Shown: in pieces, positions 10,761-21,765 of the stretch
Numbering within the stretch: the stretch's first letter is position 1
Layout of the letters: the number at the start of each line of letters is the position of its first letter
Assembly (NCBI GenBank): GCA_030789695.1
Contig: CM061142.1
Location: forward strand, 601,905,659-601,969,658
DNA from: Scilla litardierei
Taxonomy: Eukaryota > Streptophyta > Magnoliopsida > Asparagales > Asparagaceae
Direction of reading: 5' to 3'
Length of the DNA: 64,000 nucleotides
Notes under the pieces: generated by a model
The model's database searches: none
What the model was told of the DNA's origin: nothing
Seen by the model: only the letters and a program-made list of their open reading frames with translations
Translations under genes and position numbers: made by a program

Positions 10761-12131
10761 TGACGTGTGTTAATATTTTATATATTCACGCACGTCTTCT
10801 CCGTAATTTCCCGTCGTTTTTCGCTATTTCGAGTCCGTTCCTTTGTGTTTTTTAGTTCCTTTTTAACTTTCGTTGTGTTTGTATTCTTTTGCAAGATATT
10901 GCTGGCTCAGGGGACATACAAGGCCAACATTATGAGTCCCCAGAGCAACGGAAGGTGTCGCACGAGACCCTGAGAGCCAATCGTCAAGATAAACCATGTA
11001 TCAGCTCTTAACCGATCGGGTTGACAGATCCACCAAATCGATTCGTGTGGCCGTATCAGTCCCGAGGACGAGGCAGCCCCACCCGATCGGTTCAGTGATC
11101 GGGTGGAAGTGACACAGTGAGCTGTTTTGAGAGCCAAAGTTCACCCGATCGGGTCACCTGTAGCAGCTGCTTCCCATGCTCAACAACTCGAAGACGCATC
11201 CGATCGGTTCAGTGATCGGGTCAAATTTATCAGAAGCTGAAGACCAAATTTCTCGCCGTTTCACCCGATCGGGTGAAATCTCATCCGATCGGGTGAACGT
11301 TTATTTTTGTCTTTTAGTGGGAATATTCGCTGGCATCTTGCCAAACTGTATAAATAGAGCTAGGTTTTTCCCATAAACAAATCCCCATTTTTCTTAAGCT
11401 GTTTTTAGGGATTTTGGCTGCTCTGGATTTATTTCTATTTGTAAGTTTTTTGATCGTTTCTATATTTTAATATTGCGATTATACTACTATTTGCTACAGT
11501 AATCTATTGCATGATTACCATTTTGATGGCTATAATCTGTTTTATTGCATCTCATGCCATGATTAGTGAGTGGTTCTTAAATCTGGGACATTGGTGGAAG
11601 CCCCTTCGTAGGTTTTCCGTAGTACGGACATAGGATTAGTGATTCGTTAAGATATATGGATCTAGATGGTTATGCGGGAGCATTTTATTGTCATTGGCGG
11701 GAGAAAGACCGCCTTTGACCGTCGGGCCAAGCGGAAATAAAACGGGAGTATGATTCTCTAGCCACAGCTCACCCCCCCTAGCGTAGACATTGATTCCTCA
11801 CGCGTGGAAACGGCTTGGATGAAATATCGGGAGTAATCGTTGCGAGCTTAGTGCTCCTAGAGTCGGACGGTGTTGGACATGGAAATGCCCACCGTCCACA
11901 CCTGAGTAGACCTAGCGTATCATCCTGGGCATCGACCGGAATATCAGGCCCATGGGACGTTAGGTACCATTATTAGAGGCAACGTCTCACCGCTAAACCC
12001 TAGACTCCGATCACATTCCTATCATTAGGTCGTAATGGTGAGAACTCATGATAGGGCGGAAGCCAAAGTCCTAGGTTACCTTTTTTATCTCTTACACCTT
12101 TTTCATTAGTTTACTATCGTGACATCCAACA
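10761..12131 (+). mobile_element. Element C 5' LTR, 3' end deleted
   Basis: It matches the 3' LTR 29403-30787 along its length with mostly C/T and G/A differences. It then runs directly into gag, so about 174 bp of LTR end, the PBS and the leader are missing. Because the TSD is intact, the loss happened after insertion. The array is at 11011-11297 and the TATA box TATAAATA at 11349-11356. Confidence 0.8.
11011..11297. repeat. Palindromic array, word ACCCGATCGGGT
   Basis: Six to eight copies or half-copies occur, including CACCCGATCGGTTCAGTG followed by ATCGGGTGG, where outer arms can pair across a short loop. The array ends about 50 bp before the TATA box. The matching array in the 3' LTR is at 29651-29958. 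Confidence 0.85.
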
Positions 12132-13571
12132 TTACGACCGAAAACTTTGAGCTGAAGCCATCACTTACGGCTTGGATCCAACAGGACCAATTTTCTGGAG
12201 CTCCCATGGAGAATCCCATCGAGCACTTGGACTCTTTTTTGGAGAAATGCGAGACGTTCAAGATCAATGGTATATCAACCGAGGCTATTCGATTAAGATT
12301 GTTCTCATTCTCTCTACGGGATAGAGCGAAGCAATGGCTGAGGGGGAAGGACACCAAAACGTTCACAACCTGGGAGCGGCTTTCGAACGCGTTCCTGAAC
12401 AAATTCTTTCCTCCAGGGAAGACGATGAAGCTAAGGAGCGAAATCTCATCTTTCTCCTAGTCTAGCCATGAGTTGCTGCATGAAGCGTCGGTGAGGTACA
12501 AGGAAATGCAGAGGAAATGTCCTCACCACGAGCTCCCCTGCTGGCAGATCATCAACTTGTTTTATAATGGACTGAGGGAAGATTTGAAGTCCTCCATGGA
12601 TGCCGCAGCGGGTGAATTCTTCATGTCAAGAAATGAAGTGGATGCCGGAACTATTTTGGAGAACATGGCATCGAACAATGAGAGGTGGAGCGATGAGCGC
12701 ACTACACCAAAAGCTGGTGGAATGCATCCGCTTGAGGAAGTGGATAAGCTGTCAAGCAAATTCGATTTGCTTTCCACTCAGATTTCAGCGTTCATGGTTG
12801 GAGCCGGTGCCGCTAACCCACAACATGTAGCGACAGTGGAAACTGAAGTGATGGGAGACTTCGATGTTGGAGACATCTCGACGCCCGTGGATCAAGCAAG
12901 TGCCCTATTTTGTAATCCTACAGGAAATGCACCCTATCCGCCGAGAACAAGTTCTAATCCTGGATATTCTCCCAACAATCGGGAATCATCCAAATTTCAG
13001 CTACAAGGGACCCTACCAACAACTTCAGCAACCTCATCAGCAACAACAATATCCACCGCCTCCGCCTCAACAAAAAATGTATCAACAGTTTTCCCCTCGA
13101 AATCAGCAATCTCCGCCCCAACAACAACAGTACAATCAACAACAACGAGTGGTCTCTCCAATTGAGAACATACTGACGCAGTACATTGCGAATCAGGAGA
13201 AGATCACCCTACAACTACAGCTTGGGCAGAAAGCCTTGGTCGACCAAGTGACCCAGTTGGGGCTACAAGTAGCCAACTCCAGAAGGCGCAAGGACAACTG
13301 CCGGGTCATTGGAGGTGAGCCCTAGGGGACCAAACCAAACTCTAGCCTTGACACACGGTCAAGCGAATGTCTATGCCATTGTTCTGAGGAGTGGGAAGAA
13401 GATTCCGGCACGGAGGCCAAGAAAGATAATGAAGCACCATTGATCAATGAGAAACCAAATATGGAAGTGAGCAACAATGGAGCTTCAACATCGAGCCCCG
13501 TGACTTTGGAGGGAGATTCTGAGGAGACGAAGAAGAATGCGGGCGATGACTCGAGGGTTTTCAAGCCTTAA
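12132..13571 (+). pseudogene. Athila-type gag of element C, broken
   Basis: The translation shows the retrotransposon gag capsid fold pattern: FSGAPMENPIEHLDSFLEKC, IRLRLFSFSLRDRAKQWLRG, WERLSNAFLNKFFPPGKT, and after a stop at 12458-12460, CPHHELPCWQIINLFYNGL. A Gln/Pro-rich segment follows (about 13010-13150), read only after a frameshift near 13020, then ILTQYIANQEK. A further stop lies at 13322. The N-terminus is missing because the reading frame continues out of the truncated LTR. Gag would form the virus-like particle; this copy cannot encode it intact. Confidence 0.8.
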
Positions 13572-13574
13572 GTA

Positions 13575-14273
13575 CCAGTTTCGCAGAGGCTTGCCAAGAC
13601 CAAAATTGACGAAAAGTATGGCAAGTTCTTCGAGATGGTGAAGGACCTAAGTCTTCAGATCCCGTTCCTAGAAGCGATTAAGACTATCCCCTCGTACGCG
13701 AAATTTCTTAAGGATCTGGTTACGAAGGGGACAAGAAAGGAAAAAGTGGTCCTTACGGCGGAATGTAGCGCCCTGATTCAACGAGCCAATCCGCCGAAGC
13801 TTAAAGACCCAGGAAGTTTCTCGATCCCGTACTCTATAGGGGAAGTCTCAATTAAAAGAGCTCTTGTCGCTTTGGGAGCAAGTCTACGTTTGATGCCCCT
13901 ATTGCTTTACAAAAAGATCAATATGGGTGAACTGAAACCTACGGGGATGACCTTGCAGCTAGTAGATAGATCAGTGAAGTACCCCGTGGGAGTCGACGAC
14001 AACTTGCCAGTTAATGTCTGCGGTGTGCGTGTGCCGGTGGATTTCGTGGTTATGGATATGCCCGAGGATAATCACACTCCGATTATTCTCGGAAGACCTT
14101 TTGTGGCAACCGCCGGTGTGCTCATTGACGTAAAGAAGGGAAAATTGTCCTTAAACGTCGGCGATCAAACAGTGGAATTTGACTTGGCGCTGTCGATGAA
14201 GTTACCACCAGAGGAACCCAAATGCAACCTTCTAGAAATCGAAGAAGAGAGAGTTAATGAAGCAGGAGTATGA
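13575..14273 (+). pseudogene. Retroviral-type aspartic protease of element C, active-site Asp lost
   Basis: The frame gives the Athila linker KIDEKYGKFFEMVKDLSLQI and PFLEAIKTIPSYAKFLKDLV, then the protease. The usual catalytic segment CDLGAS.SLMP reads ALVALGASLRLMP, so the catalytic aspartate is replaced by alanine. Downstream IILGRPFVATAG and DVKKGKLSLNVGD are conserved. The frame is open to 14273. No RT follows. This is a remnant of a gag-pol polyprotein. Confidence 0.85.
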
Positions 14274-14805
14274 AAAGTTCTTTCTAGGAACCCCCCTGAA
14301 GACTTGGTTGGAACCAAGGAGCACACTAGGCTAGAAAGAGAGGAAGTCACTGAACCAGTATGTGTCTCCCAGTAACTCCCCCTGGACTTGGGAAGGATGC
14401 TCGGGACGAAGACTAAGGGAAAAGAGCCTTTGATGCTAACCATGAAGTTCAAATTTTGAAGAGAATGGCGAGTGTCGCCAACACAAAGGAGAAGCCCCCG
14501 GATATCACCAGTGGGGGAGTTATAGAGACCATCCATCTGTCGCCGCTGTCAACAACCAGAATTTCTACCCCAACCGCTGAGAGGACGCCGACCGTTGAGT
14601 GTCACCCGTTCAAGCCACCCTGAATATCATATCAGGAGTCGAGCAAACGACTATAAAAAATAGTGCTTCATGGGAGTCAACCCATGTCCTAAACTTCTGT
14701 TGGTTTTTAATAGGATTAGTTTACTAATTTTTGTGAATAAATACTGTTGTGGGGATTTTTGTTGGGATACTTAGAGGATTTATACTTTTTGTGCAGGAAT
14801 TGCCC
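14274..14805 (+). pseudogene. Pol deletion scar and pol tail
   Basis: After the protease only short broken reading remains. At about 14596-14622 the translation CHPFKPP resembles the 'NGHRLKPY' end of Athila pol after integrase, so RT, RNase H and integrase have been removed between protease and pol tail. This is followed by the post-pol hairpin at 14669-14686 and non-coding sequence. Confidence 0.6.
14669..14686 (+). ncRNA. Post-pol hairpin, cis RNA element candidate
   Basis: CATGGG-AGTCAA-CCCATG forms a perfect 6-bp stem with a 6-nt loop. A comparable TTGGGAGGCAACCCAA-like hairpin follows integrase in many plant Athila elements, from memory. Its role is unknown. Confidence 0.5.
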
Positions 14806-14998
14806 CACCCGATCGGGTCATACATCAACTGATCGGGTGGATCGTTTCAGTAACTGGCCAGCTTCAGTCGAAGAGTGAACCGATCGGGCGATAAAGTCGA
14901 CAATCGGGTCAGTGATCGGGTGATGAAAACAGAGGCTTGGGAAGCTTTTCGGAGAGTGGCCAACCGATCGGGTGAGATCTTACCCGATCGGGTGACCT
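14806..14998. repeat. Internal copy of ACCCGATCGGGT array
   Basis: This is the same word as in the C LTRs. It ends with GGGTGACCTGTAGCTGCTGA, which parallels GGGTCACCTGTAGCAGCTGC in the LTR, so an LTR segment seems duplicated here. A TATA-like ATATATC lies at about 15054, and ORF2 starts at 15492. Confidence 0.8.
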
Positions 14999-15491
14999 GT
15001 AGCTGCTGATCCAAAGGATTTTTTTTGAAAATTGACCCAACCGTCGGTTCACCATATATCACCCCCTACCCGAATCCATTTCACCCGACCTCCAGAAAAT
15101 CCATTCGAGCGGTTCGTTTTGCCTTCTTCCCAAACGATCTTCCCCATCACTCCTACTACTCCAAATCATACTCCCCACTTTTTACACTACTTTCCCACCA
15201 TCATCACCTCCTCTATCGACCACGTTCTAACCGCAACCCCCTCAAAACCCTAGCCCTAACCTCCCGATTTGTAAAAATTCTGTTTTCTTTGGATTAGCGT
15301 GCGGCGGCTCCCCGGATCACTCCCTCGTGCAATGTGGGATCTTTTGTGAGCTAGGAGTCGCATCATTGGTGGGTAAACTCGCTCCATAACTTGATTATTA
15401 TATTGTCCAAGAATTTTTATTTTGTCATTTTGTCATTTGTTGCGTGCACCCACATATCATCTTGCATATCACACCAAATCGCCACAACATC

Positions 15492-16756
15492 ATGGCAAAA
15501 GACAAAGATAAAGGTAAGCGACCCATGGTGGAAGAGGAGCCGTCTCGCAAGAGACAACGATCCACACGTTCTACGCGTGGACGTGCTCCTCCACCACCGC
15601 CTACCCAACCACAACCCCAACCTATCGTACCTGTGGTAGACCCACTGCTTGGACCGCAAGGAGTTCATTTTATGAGCCAAGCACACAAAGATTTCTATTT
15701 TCGCCTCAGCCAACGTTCTCACCTAACCACCAAGTTCGCACATGACCAAACCCTATTCGATCTTGGAGTTTTCACCGAAGTCGAATCCTTATTCGTGAAT
15801 TTAGGATGGCTTGGTTTCATGCACGTCCATGCTCAATCCTACCTCGTGCTCACACTAGAATTTCTCTCCACTATCAAGATCGAGCCAGAGTCAAATATAG
15901 ATTTTCGCCTTCGGAATCGAAATTTCCATGCCCCTTTGACCACCATCAACGATATTTTCGATTTCCCCAATTTTGAAGGCAGCTCCCTCCCCCCAATGAA
16001 TTGCATGCCGACTTTGATGTCGACTTCTTTTGGGGACGCCTCACATTACACGATCATTATCCTAGAGGTAAGGCCAAGGCCTCTTCTATTATCCACCCAG
16101 TCTTCCATCTCGCCCATCGCATTATCTCGAGCACTTTCTTTCCACAGGATGAGTCCGGCACCGTGATCATCCCAGATCTTTTCATCTTATGGGCGATGAC
16201 CTTTCCTTACATTCCCAGTGTTGACAGGATTACTTTCGAGGCCCCGCACATTCGCATAAATGCCGCTGCATGGCTAATTCAAAAGCTTGTTGATATTAGC
16301 CGTGCAAACAAAGGAAAATATTGCTGCGGTGGCCTCATCACTATCATTGCCCTACATCCTCCCTTCAACATTAAGCTTTCCCCTGATTTGCCTCGTGTCC
16401 CATGATCTACCTATCTTGACATCGATGTTCTAAGGCACACTCATGTGATCAAGCCGCTAGGTGGCGGTCGGTTTGCTTTCCACTATGGCCATCCCCCTGC
16501 ACCTTATACCATTCTGCCGAACCCTGACCGTGTCACCATTGCACTTCCGGTAGATTGGTCATTTCCACCTGATCCTGAATTTTTGGGGGGGGGGATACAC
16601 CTTCAATTTGTTCTCCCTGACGCTCCTAGATCACCCTCCCCTGCCGTCCATTTGGGCGGGCAGGATATTCCTGAGTTTAGAGAAGAACCCGTGGCTAGAC
16701 CCAGTATCACCATCCCGGCTGATGTAGCTGTTTCTTCCAAGGCTCTGACTACAGCC
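15492..16756 (+). pseudogene. ORF2 of element C, N-terminal part
   Basis: It starts MAKDKDKGKRPMVEEEPSRK, a basic N-terminus followed by a proline-rich stretch. A helical core follows with FYFRLSQRS, LGWLGFMHVHAQSYLVLTLE, FRLRNRNFHAPLTTINDIF, and in the next frame LFWG-like, SIIHPVFHLAHRIISSTF and IPDLFILWAMTF. This is the protein type annotated in plants as Athila ORF1 or 'putative plant transposon protein', located where Athila env-like genes lie. A frameshift lies near 16000-16050 and a stop near 16403. SIRE1 then interrupts it; it resumes at 27141. Function is unknown. Confidence 0.65.
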
Positions 16757-18475
16757 TGTAATGCCCTGATAGCTACTGCACAAGTACTAGAGGGGGGTGA
16801 ATAGTACTTTAAAATAATTAAGAAGATAATTCCTAATTATCTTGCAAACTCAACCAACAATGCGGAAATGAAAATATTGACAACAAAGAAAACAATCGCA
16901 AACAAACGATATAACGGGTTCGGATCCACCCAAGTCTCCCCGACTTGTTCCCGGTGATCCTATGTCCCAAGCACCCGGATCCCGTCCGGATACTTGAGTT
17001 AGAAACCTCTAACTCAAATTTGCACTATGAAATACTTGTAGAAACCCTCTACTAGATCAAATCATACACAAATGAAATTGTGACTCCCACAAACGGGATC
17101 ACAAACAACTCTCACAACCGAGAGCAAAACTTACAATAGCAATGTAAATGAAATAAGAAATGCTTACCACAAAACCCTATGCCTTGAGTAAAACTTACGA
17201 TTTTAGGGCAAAGAAGGATTTTGGGGAAGATGAAGGCACCAAACCCTAGCTCTAAGATGTTGACCAGCAATGGAAGCCTAGGAAGATGTTGGTGACCTTA
17301 GATCAAACTCTTGGCTTGAATGGCTCACAATCAATGTGAATCTCTCTTTGGAAATAAGAGTGAGTGAGAGATTCTAGAGAAATGAATGAGCTTGGAAATG
17401 AGAATAAATGCTTCTCTTTGATTCTCTAAACTTCAATAAATATCAGCCTTGAATGCTTAGCAAGAAGCCCTTCAAGTATATATAGGATAGAAGAAAGAGA
17501 GAGCAAAAATCGTGGCATTTAATGCTCCAACGGCTCTATTCTGAAGCAGTCTAGTCGGTCAAAGAAGGATCACTGATCGACTAGTTTCTCAACTAGTCGG
17601 TCAGTGATTCAACATGAACCGACTAACTGGAGAACAACCAAAAGAGAAAGTTTAGACATAAAGAACTAGTCGGTCTAAGAAGACTTGCAAACCGACTAGT
17701 TTCACAACTAGTCGGTCGGTGAGTGTTCTTTGACCGACTAAGAGATGAAATCAAATAGGCTGAATTCAAAGACAGCTAGTCGGTTTAAGAACAATTCCAA
17801 CCGACTAGTTTCTCAACTAGTCGATCGGTCGTTGTGCTTTGACCGACTAACTGTAAACAGTAAGTTAGGCTGAAAAATGAAAGCTCAACTAGTCGGTCTA
17901 AGAAGGATTCCTAACCGACTAGTTTCACAACTAGTCGATCGTTGAACCTTCTTGGACCGACTAACTGTAAACAGTGAATGAGCTTAAAATGAACAAGGCA
18001 TTCTAGTCGGTTCAAGAAGGATTTCCGACCGACTAGATTGCCATCTAGTCGGTTGGTTCTTCTTCTTGAACCAACTAAGATGCACAAGAAGCCGCGTAAT
18101 GAAGCGTGAAGCTTCGGGAAAGTTTGTATGGGCTTCTAATAAGATCCTAGCTTTAAGATATGAGCGTTATGAAGATTAAAACGTAAGACCTACTCAAGGC
18201 TTAACATTCTACGAAATGAAGCTAGAAGACTATAAATAAAACTAGACGAACCGTCTTCAAAAGCTTCAATCGAATCTCTTGACTTCAATAAAGCTCCTAA
18301 AGCTTCAACCAAGCTTCAGGCACACGATCACGCGCTTTGAGAAGTCTTGAGACGTCTCTTTAGATGTTTATAGAATTTTGGCGACGATCTCTATAACTGC
18401 GCTCACAAAGAGTTAGTTCACGATATTTATGTTTGTTCATCATCAAAACCAAATCCGGGGAGTCAATACTCAACA
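16757..18475 (-). mobile_element. SIRE1 3' LTR
   Basis: On the minus strand it runs TGTTGAGTATTGACTCC...GGCATTACA. The end matches the SIRE3 LTR end next to its PBS. TATATATA on the minus strand at 17477-17484 is the probable TATA box, with the palindromic array upstream of it. Confidence 0.9.
17551..18079. repeat. Five ~113-bp palindromic units, word TAGTCGGT/ACCGACTA
   Basis: Units start at about 17551, 17666, 17776, 17889 and 18003. Each holds four arms: TAGTCGGT, spacer, ACCGACTAGTT, a 4-nt centre, AACTAGTCGGT, spacer, ACCGACTAA. The central pair can form a long hairpin. The matching array in the 5' LTR is at 26216-26739. Confidence 0.9.
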
Positions 18476-18477
18476 TT

Positions 18478-18780
18478 CTCCCCCTTTTTGATGATGACAA
18501 ATCAACATAAATAATAATCAATAATAATGATTCAAAAGAAATTTACTTACTCCCCCTGCATTGATGACACGTTAATTTCAAAATAAATAATAATCATACG
18601 CATCAAGCAGACGAGTAAAGTATAAAATGAGAATCCAATTATTGAAATTTCGGATTTGAAATCCATTTTTATATCTTAACTCCCCCTGAGTCTAACATAT
18701 AAAACTAGATTCACGGTAAATTGCTTTGAATTATCATTTAGCACATCGTCATTATTAATTCTCTCCCCCTTTGGCATAAG
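18478..18780 (-). promoter_or_regulatory. Multiple polypurine tracts of SIRE1
   Basis: The minus strand carries AGGGGGAG or GGGGGAG at 18478-18484, 18550-18557, 18680-18687 and 18773-18780. The first abuts the 3' LTR and is the conventional plus-strand primer. From memory, multiple PPT copies are a described sirevirus trait. The stretch 18781-19385 up to ORF2 holds no gene I recognise. Confidence 0.75.
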
Positions 18781-19385
18781 CAAAAAGAGCGGGAGGAGAT
18801 CAATGACAACAACAATGGCTACAAATAAAAGCACGGGAGTCGAAGAATACGACCACGATCCAAATGACACCAAAGAAAAACACGAATTAAATCAAAGCGT
18901 GCCAACGAGACCATAGTCGATAATTGAAAAATAAAATCATCAAAACTCAAATTAATTCCACGTATTGAGTTATGGAACATACTCTCCAATATCAACATTC
19001 TTGATGAATTAAGTGCATGAAAAACAATTCTATGTTTTCATAGAAATAATTTCTATTTAATCAAGATAGTCGACAAGCGACAAAGTCAACATCAGAGACA
19101 ATAATATAATGTGCACAAAAGACGTAAATGGTGACACGATGTATATATATATATATAAGAACATGGATACATCAAAAGTATACATCCGTCAACAAAATAT
19201 CAACGATCGAAAGATCGGAGCACATCATTCAACATATCTCACAGCAGATATCGAAGTAGCACAAAACATACAAAAAAATCCATCCAGGAAGACATCAAAA
19301 TACATCACCACCCAACTATCCTACCCCACTCTCTCACAACAAAGATATCAACCAAGTGTCCATGGGAGAGTCCTCCAACGCAAGC

Positions 19386-20948
19386 TCAGGAGGCGGAGGG
19401 AGGATCAGCAGCAGCAGCAGGCTCTGCAGAAGGTGTGGTGGTCTCAGGGACGGCAGGAGTGTCAACTGATGGGAGAGTGGCAACGGGAGTGGTCTCGGGA
19501 GCACCAGAAGAAGTATCCACCGGAGGAATGGTGGCAGCATGTGTGCTCTCGGGATCACCAGCAGAAGTAGCAGCAGCACGAGCAGACGTACCCTCAGGGG
19601 CACGAGCAGGAGATCCAACAAGCTCTTGGAGCTCAGCCTCATCCATCTCCTCGTCGTCAGAAACCGACGGAGGAACCTCAATGCCCAAGTGAGTGCAGAT
19701 GCGAGCAAGCATCTCCTCAGAACGAGAAACACGAGACTCCACATGTCGCAGGGAAACTGCAAACTCAGCGAGCGACGGAGTAGGAGAAGGAGCGGGAGCA
19801 GCTGAAGCAGCAGCTGAAGGGGTCATCCTCTGAACGTGACGAAACACCGCAAGAGACTTCTTGACGGCCGTCGCATTCAGGTGAGGACCAAGAGGACGCT
19901 GGTCATCGGGAGGGAGAGGGACGCCGAAATGACGAAAAACGAGAGTCAATAGGCAAGGATATGGAATGTGAGAAGACTTTGTGGATTTCGTTATGCACTC
20001 AAAGGAATCCATCTTGTCAAGAATAATCCGTGCCTAATTGATCTCCCAAGAAAAGAGCGTAGATAAGTTTAAGGAATGGCTGGGAGGGCAAGCTAGATGA
20101 GCTGTACTTCGGAAGGAGGCATTACTTCAGGATAAGATTAAGAACCCAAGCATTCGGCTTAAACGACTTCGAGGGGACGCCAATCATTGCGGGAGGGATG
20201 ACATGAAACATCTCGGTAAGCATGGACTGGTCAAGATCAGAAATATCATCCACAGAGATATCGGCAGGAAGAAGGCCAGAGGATGAGACACCTATCAACT
20301 CCCCTAAGATTTCTGCCGTGAGGACAATAGGTGTCCCCAAGACAGTCGTCTCAATGGAGTGAGTGTCGTCATACTGACCCCGGACACGATTTGCATAGAA
20401 TAATTTGACGAGACGGGGGTACGGGTGAGGGTTCGCCTTGGGGTCATGGCGAATATAATCTATGAGGCCGCTAGACGAAAGAAGATCGGTGAGATGGGGA
20501 AAATCGGAGAACTAAACGAAGTGCTCCAATATCAATGGACAGTGCTCAATACGGTTGTAAGCCGCGAGACACAACGGGTCATCGCGACACAACGATATAT
20601 CGACACCGCCCAAAGGCATGGGAGCCTTCCCCTTAGACGTACGACTGCTAGATCGAGGAGGAGGAGTCGGAGCCCTATCGATAGGCTCGGTCTCCGGAAT
20701 ATACTCTACGTCGGAGTCAGAAGCGGGAGGAGTGGGAGCACGAAATGAAGTAGGCTTGGACTTGGGCTGCGAAGACGATCGGGCTCTAGGCTTAGCAGTC
20801 GCCGCCTCTTCTTCTTAAGAGGAGGCGAAGAGGAAGATGGATGGGTCGATTTGGCACGGCGTTTGGTTTGAGAGGGGTCCGTATGAGGAGACTCGACGGT
20901 CATAGGAGACGGACTAGATGGATGGATGGGGATACATGTCTTCGCCAT
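19386..20948 (-). pseudogene. SIRE1 ORF2 (env-position ORF), broken
   Basis: A start MAKTCIPIHPSSPSP at 20948 opens a basic, Ser/Pro-rich N-terminus with KKKRR. After frame changes comes a core with YPRLVKLFYANRVRGQYDD, VLTAEILGELIG, LPADISVDDISDLDQ and MFHVIPPAMIG, a stop near 20122, then ILDKMDSFE and LLTLVFRHFGVPLP. The C-terminus (19386-19850) has a probable coiled coil around SLRHVESRVSRSEEMLARI and an Ala/Pro/Thr-rich tail. SIRE2 carries a relative at 59816-61277. The position after RNase H is that of the sirevirus env-like ORF. Function is unproven and no clear membrane segment is seen. Confidence 0.65.
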
Positions 20949-21260
20949 ACTCGAGACGAGACACACGCAATCGAAATAGAACTCGAAAACTAGGTCGGAA
21001 AACAACCCTAGAAACGACGGAAATCGAAGAAATCTACCCCTAAAACGAGAGAGAGATAGGAGTGTTACCCTAGGTGGTGGAGAGATAGGGGAACGACGGC
21101 CGGAGATGGCCGGAAAAGTCGACACACATCGGAGGAAAGTGAGGGAGACGAACGGGTTAGCGGCTGAGAGAGATTTTCACACCGATTAGAATGGATTCTA
21201 ATCGGTGCGGGGCTTAATAAATCGATTGGAAGACCAAAAGACGCAACAGCCCCCGACGCA

Positions 21261-21450
21261 TTTAGTCGGTCACAGTTCAAGCACTGACCGACTAGATTGC
21301 TATCTAGTCGGTTGGCCAATGAACGTGAACCGACTAAGTGCAAACAGTAACTGAAGCTAAAATTAGGGCTTGAGTTAGTCGGTCTGCGTTCATTCCCTGA
21401 CCGACTAGAACTGAATCTAGTCGGTCGGTCAATGAACATGAACCGACTAA
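21261..21450. repeat. Internal two-unit copy of SIRE1 palindromic array
   Basis: Two units with the same four-arm plan and the same inter-unit spacer type (minus-strand ACTGTTTGCACTTAGTCGG versus ACTGTTTACAGTTAGTCGG in LTRs). They lie between pol and ORF2, ending about 310 bp before the ORF2 start. A TATA-like ATTTATTA is on the minus strand at about 21210. Confidence 0.85.
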
Positions 21451-21765
21451 GAGAGTCCAAAAATTTGAAATGTCGAAATTTTGAGTTCTCTCCTACGCGC
21501 ACTTGGACGATACATCGAAATACTCTCATACATCATTATACTACCCCATAAAACATCGAAAATCTTAAATACGACGTTCATGAATAATTCGAGCTTAAAT
21601 TCCGAAAATTCAACCAAAAATCCAGAAAACGAAATTTATTAGCATGCAAGATTATTGAACATATGAATCCTAAATCTCGGATTCACCCATAATCCCCAAT
21701 TCTCGACGCAACCGCACAAAGGAGTCTTCCTTGAGTGGTTTCGTGAAAATATCGACAATTTGCTT

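Noticed and set aside
17551..18079. Regularly spaced repeats resembling a CRISPR array
   Set aside because: Units are ~113 bp with palindromic arms and conserved spacers inside a plant LTR; not CRISPR.
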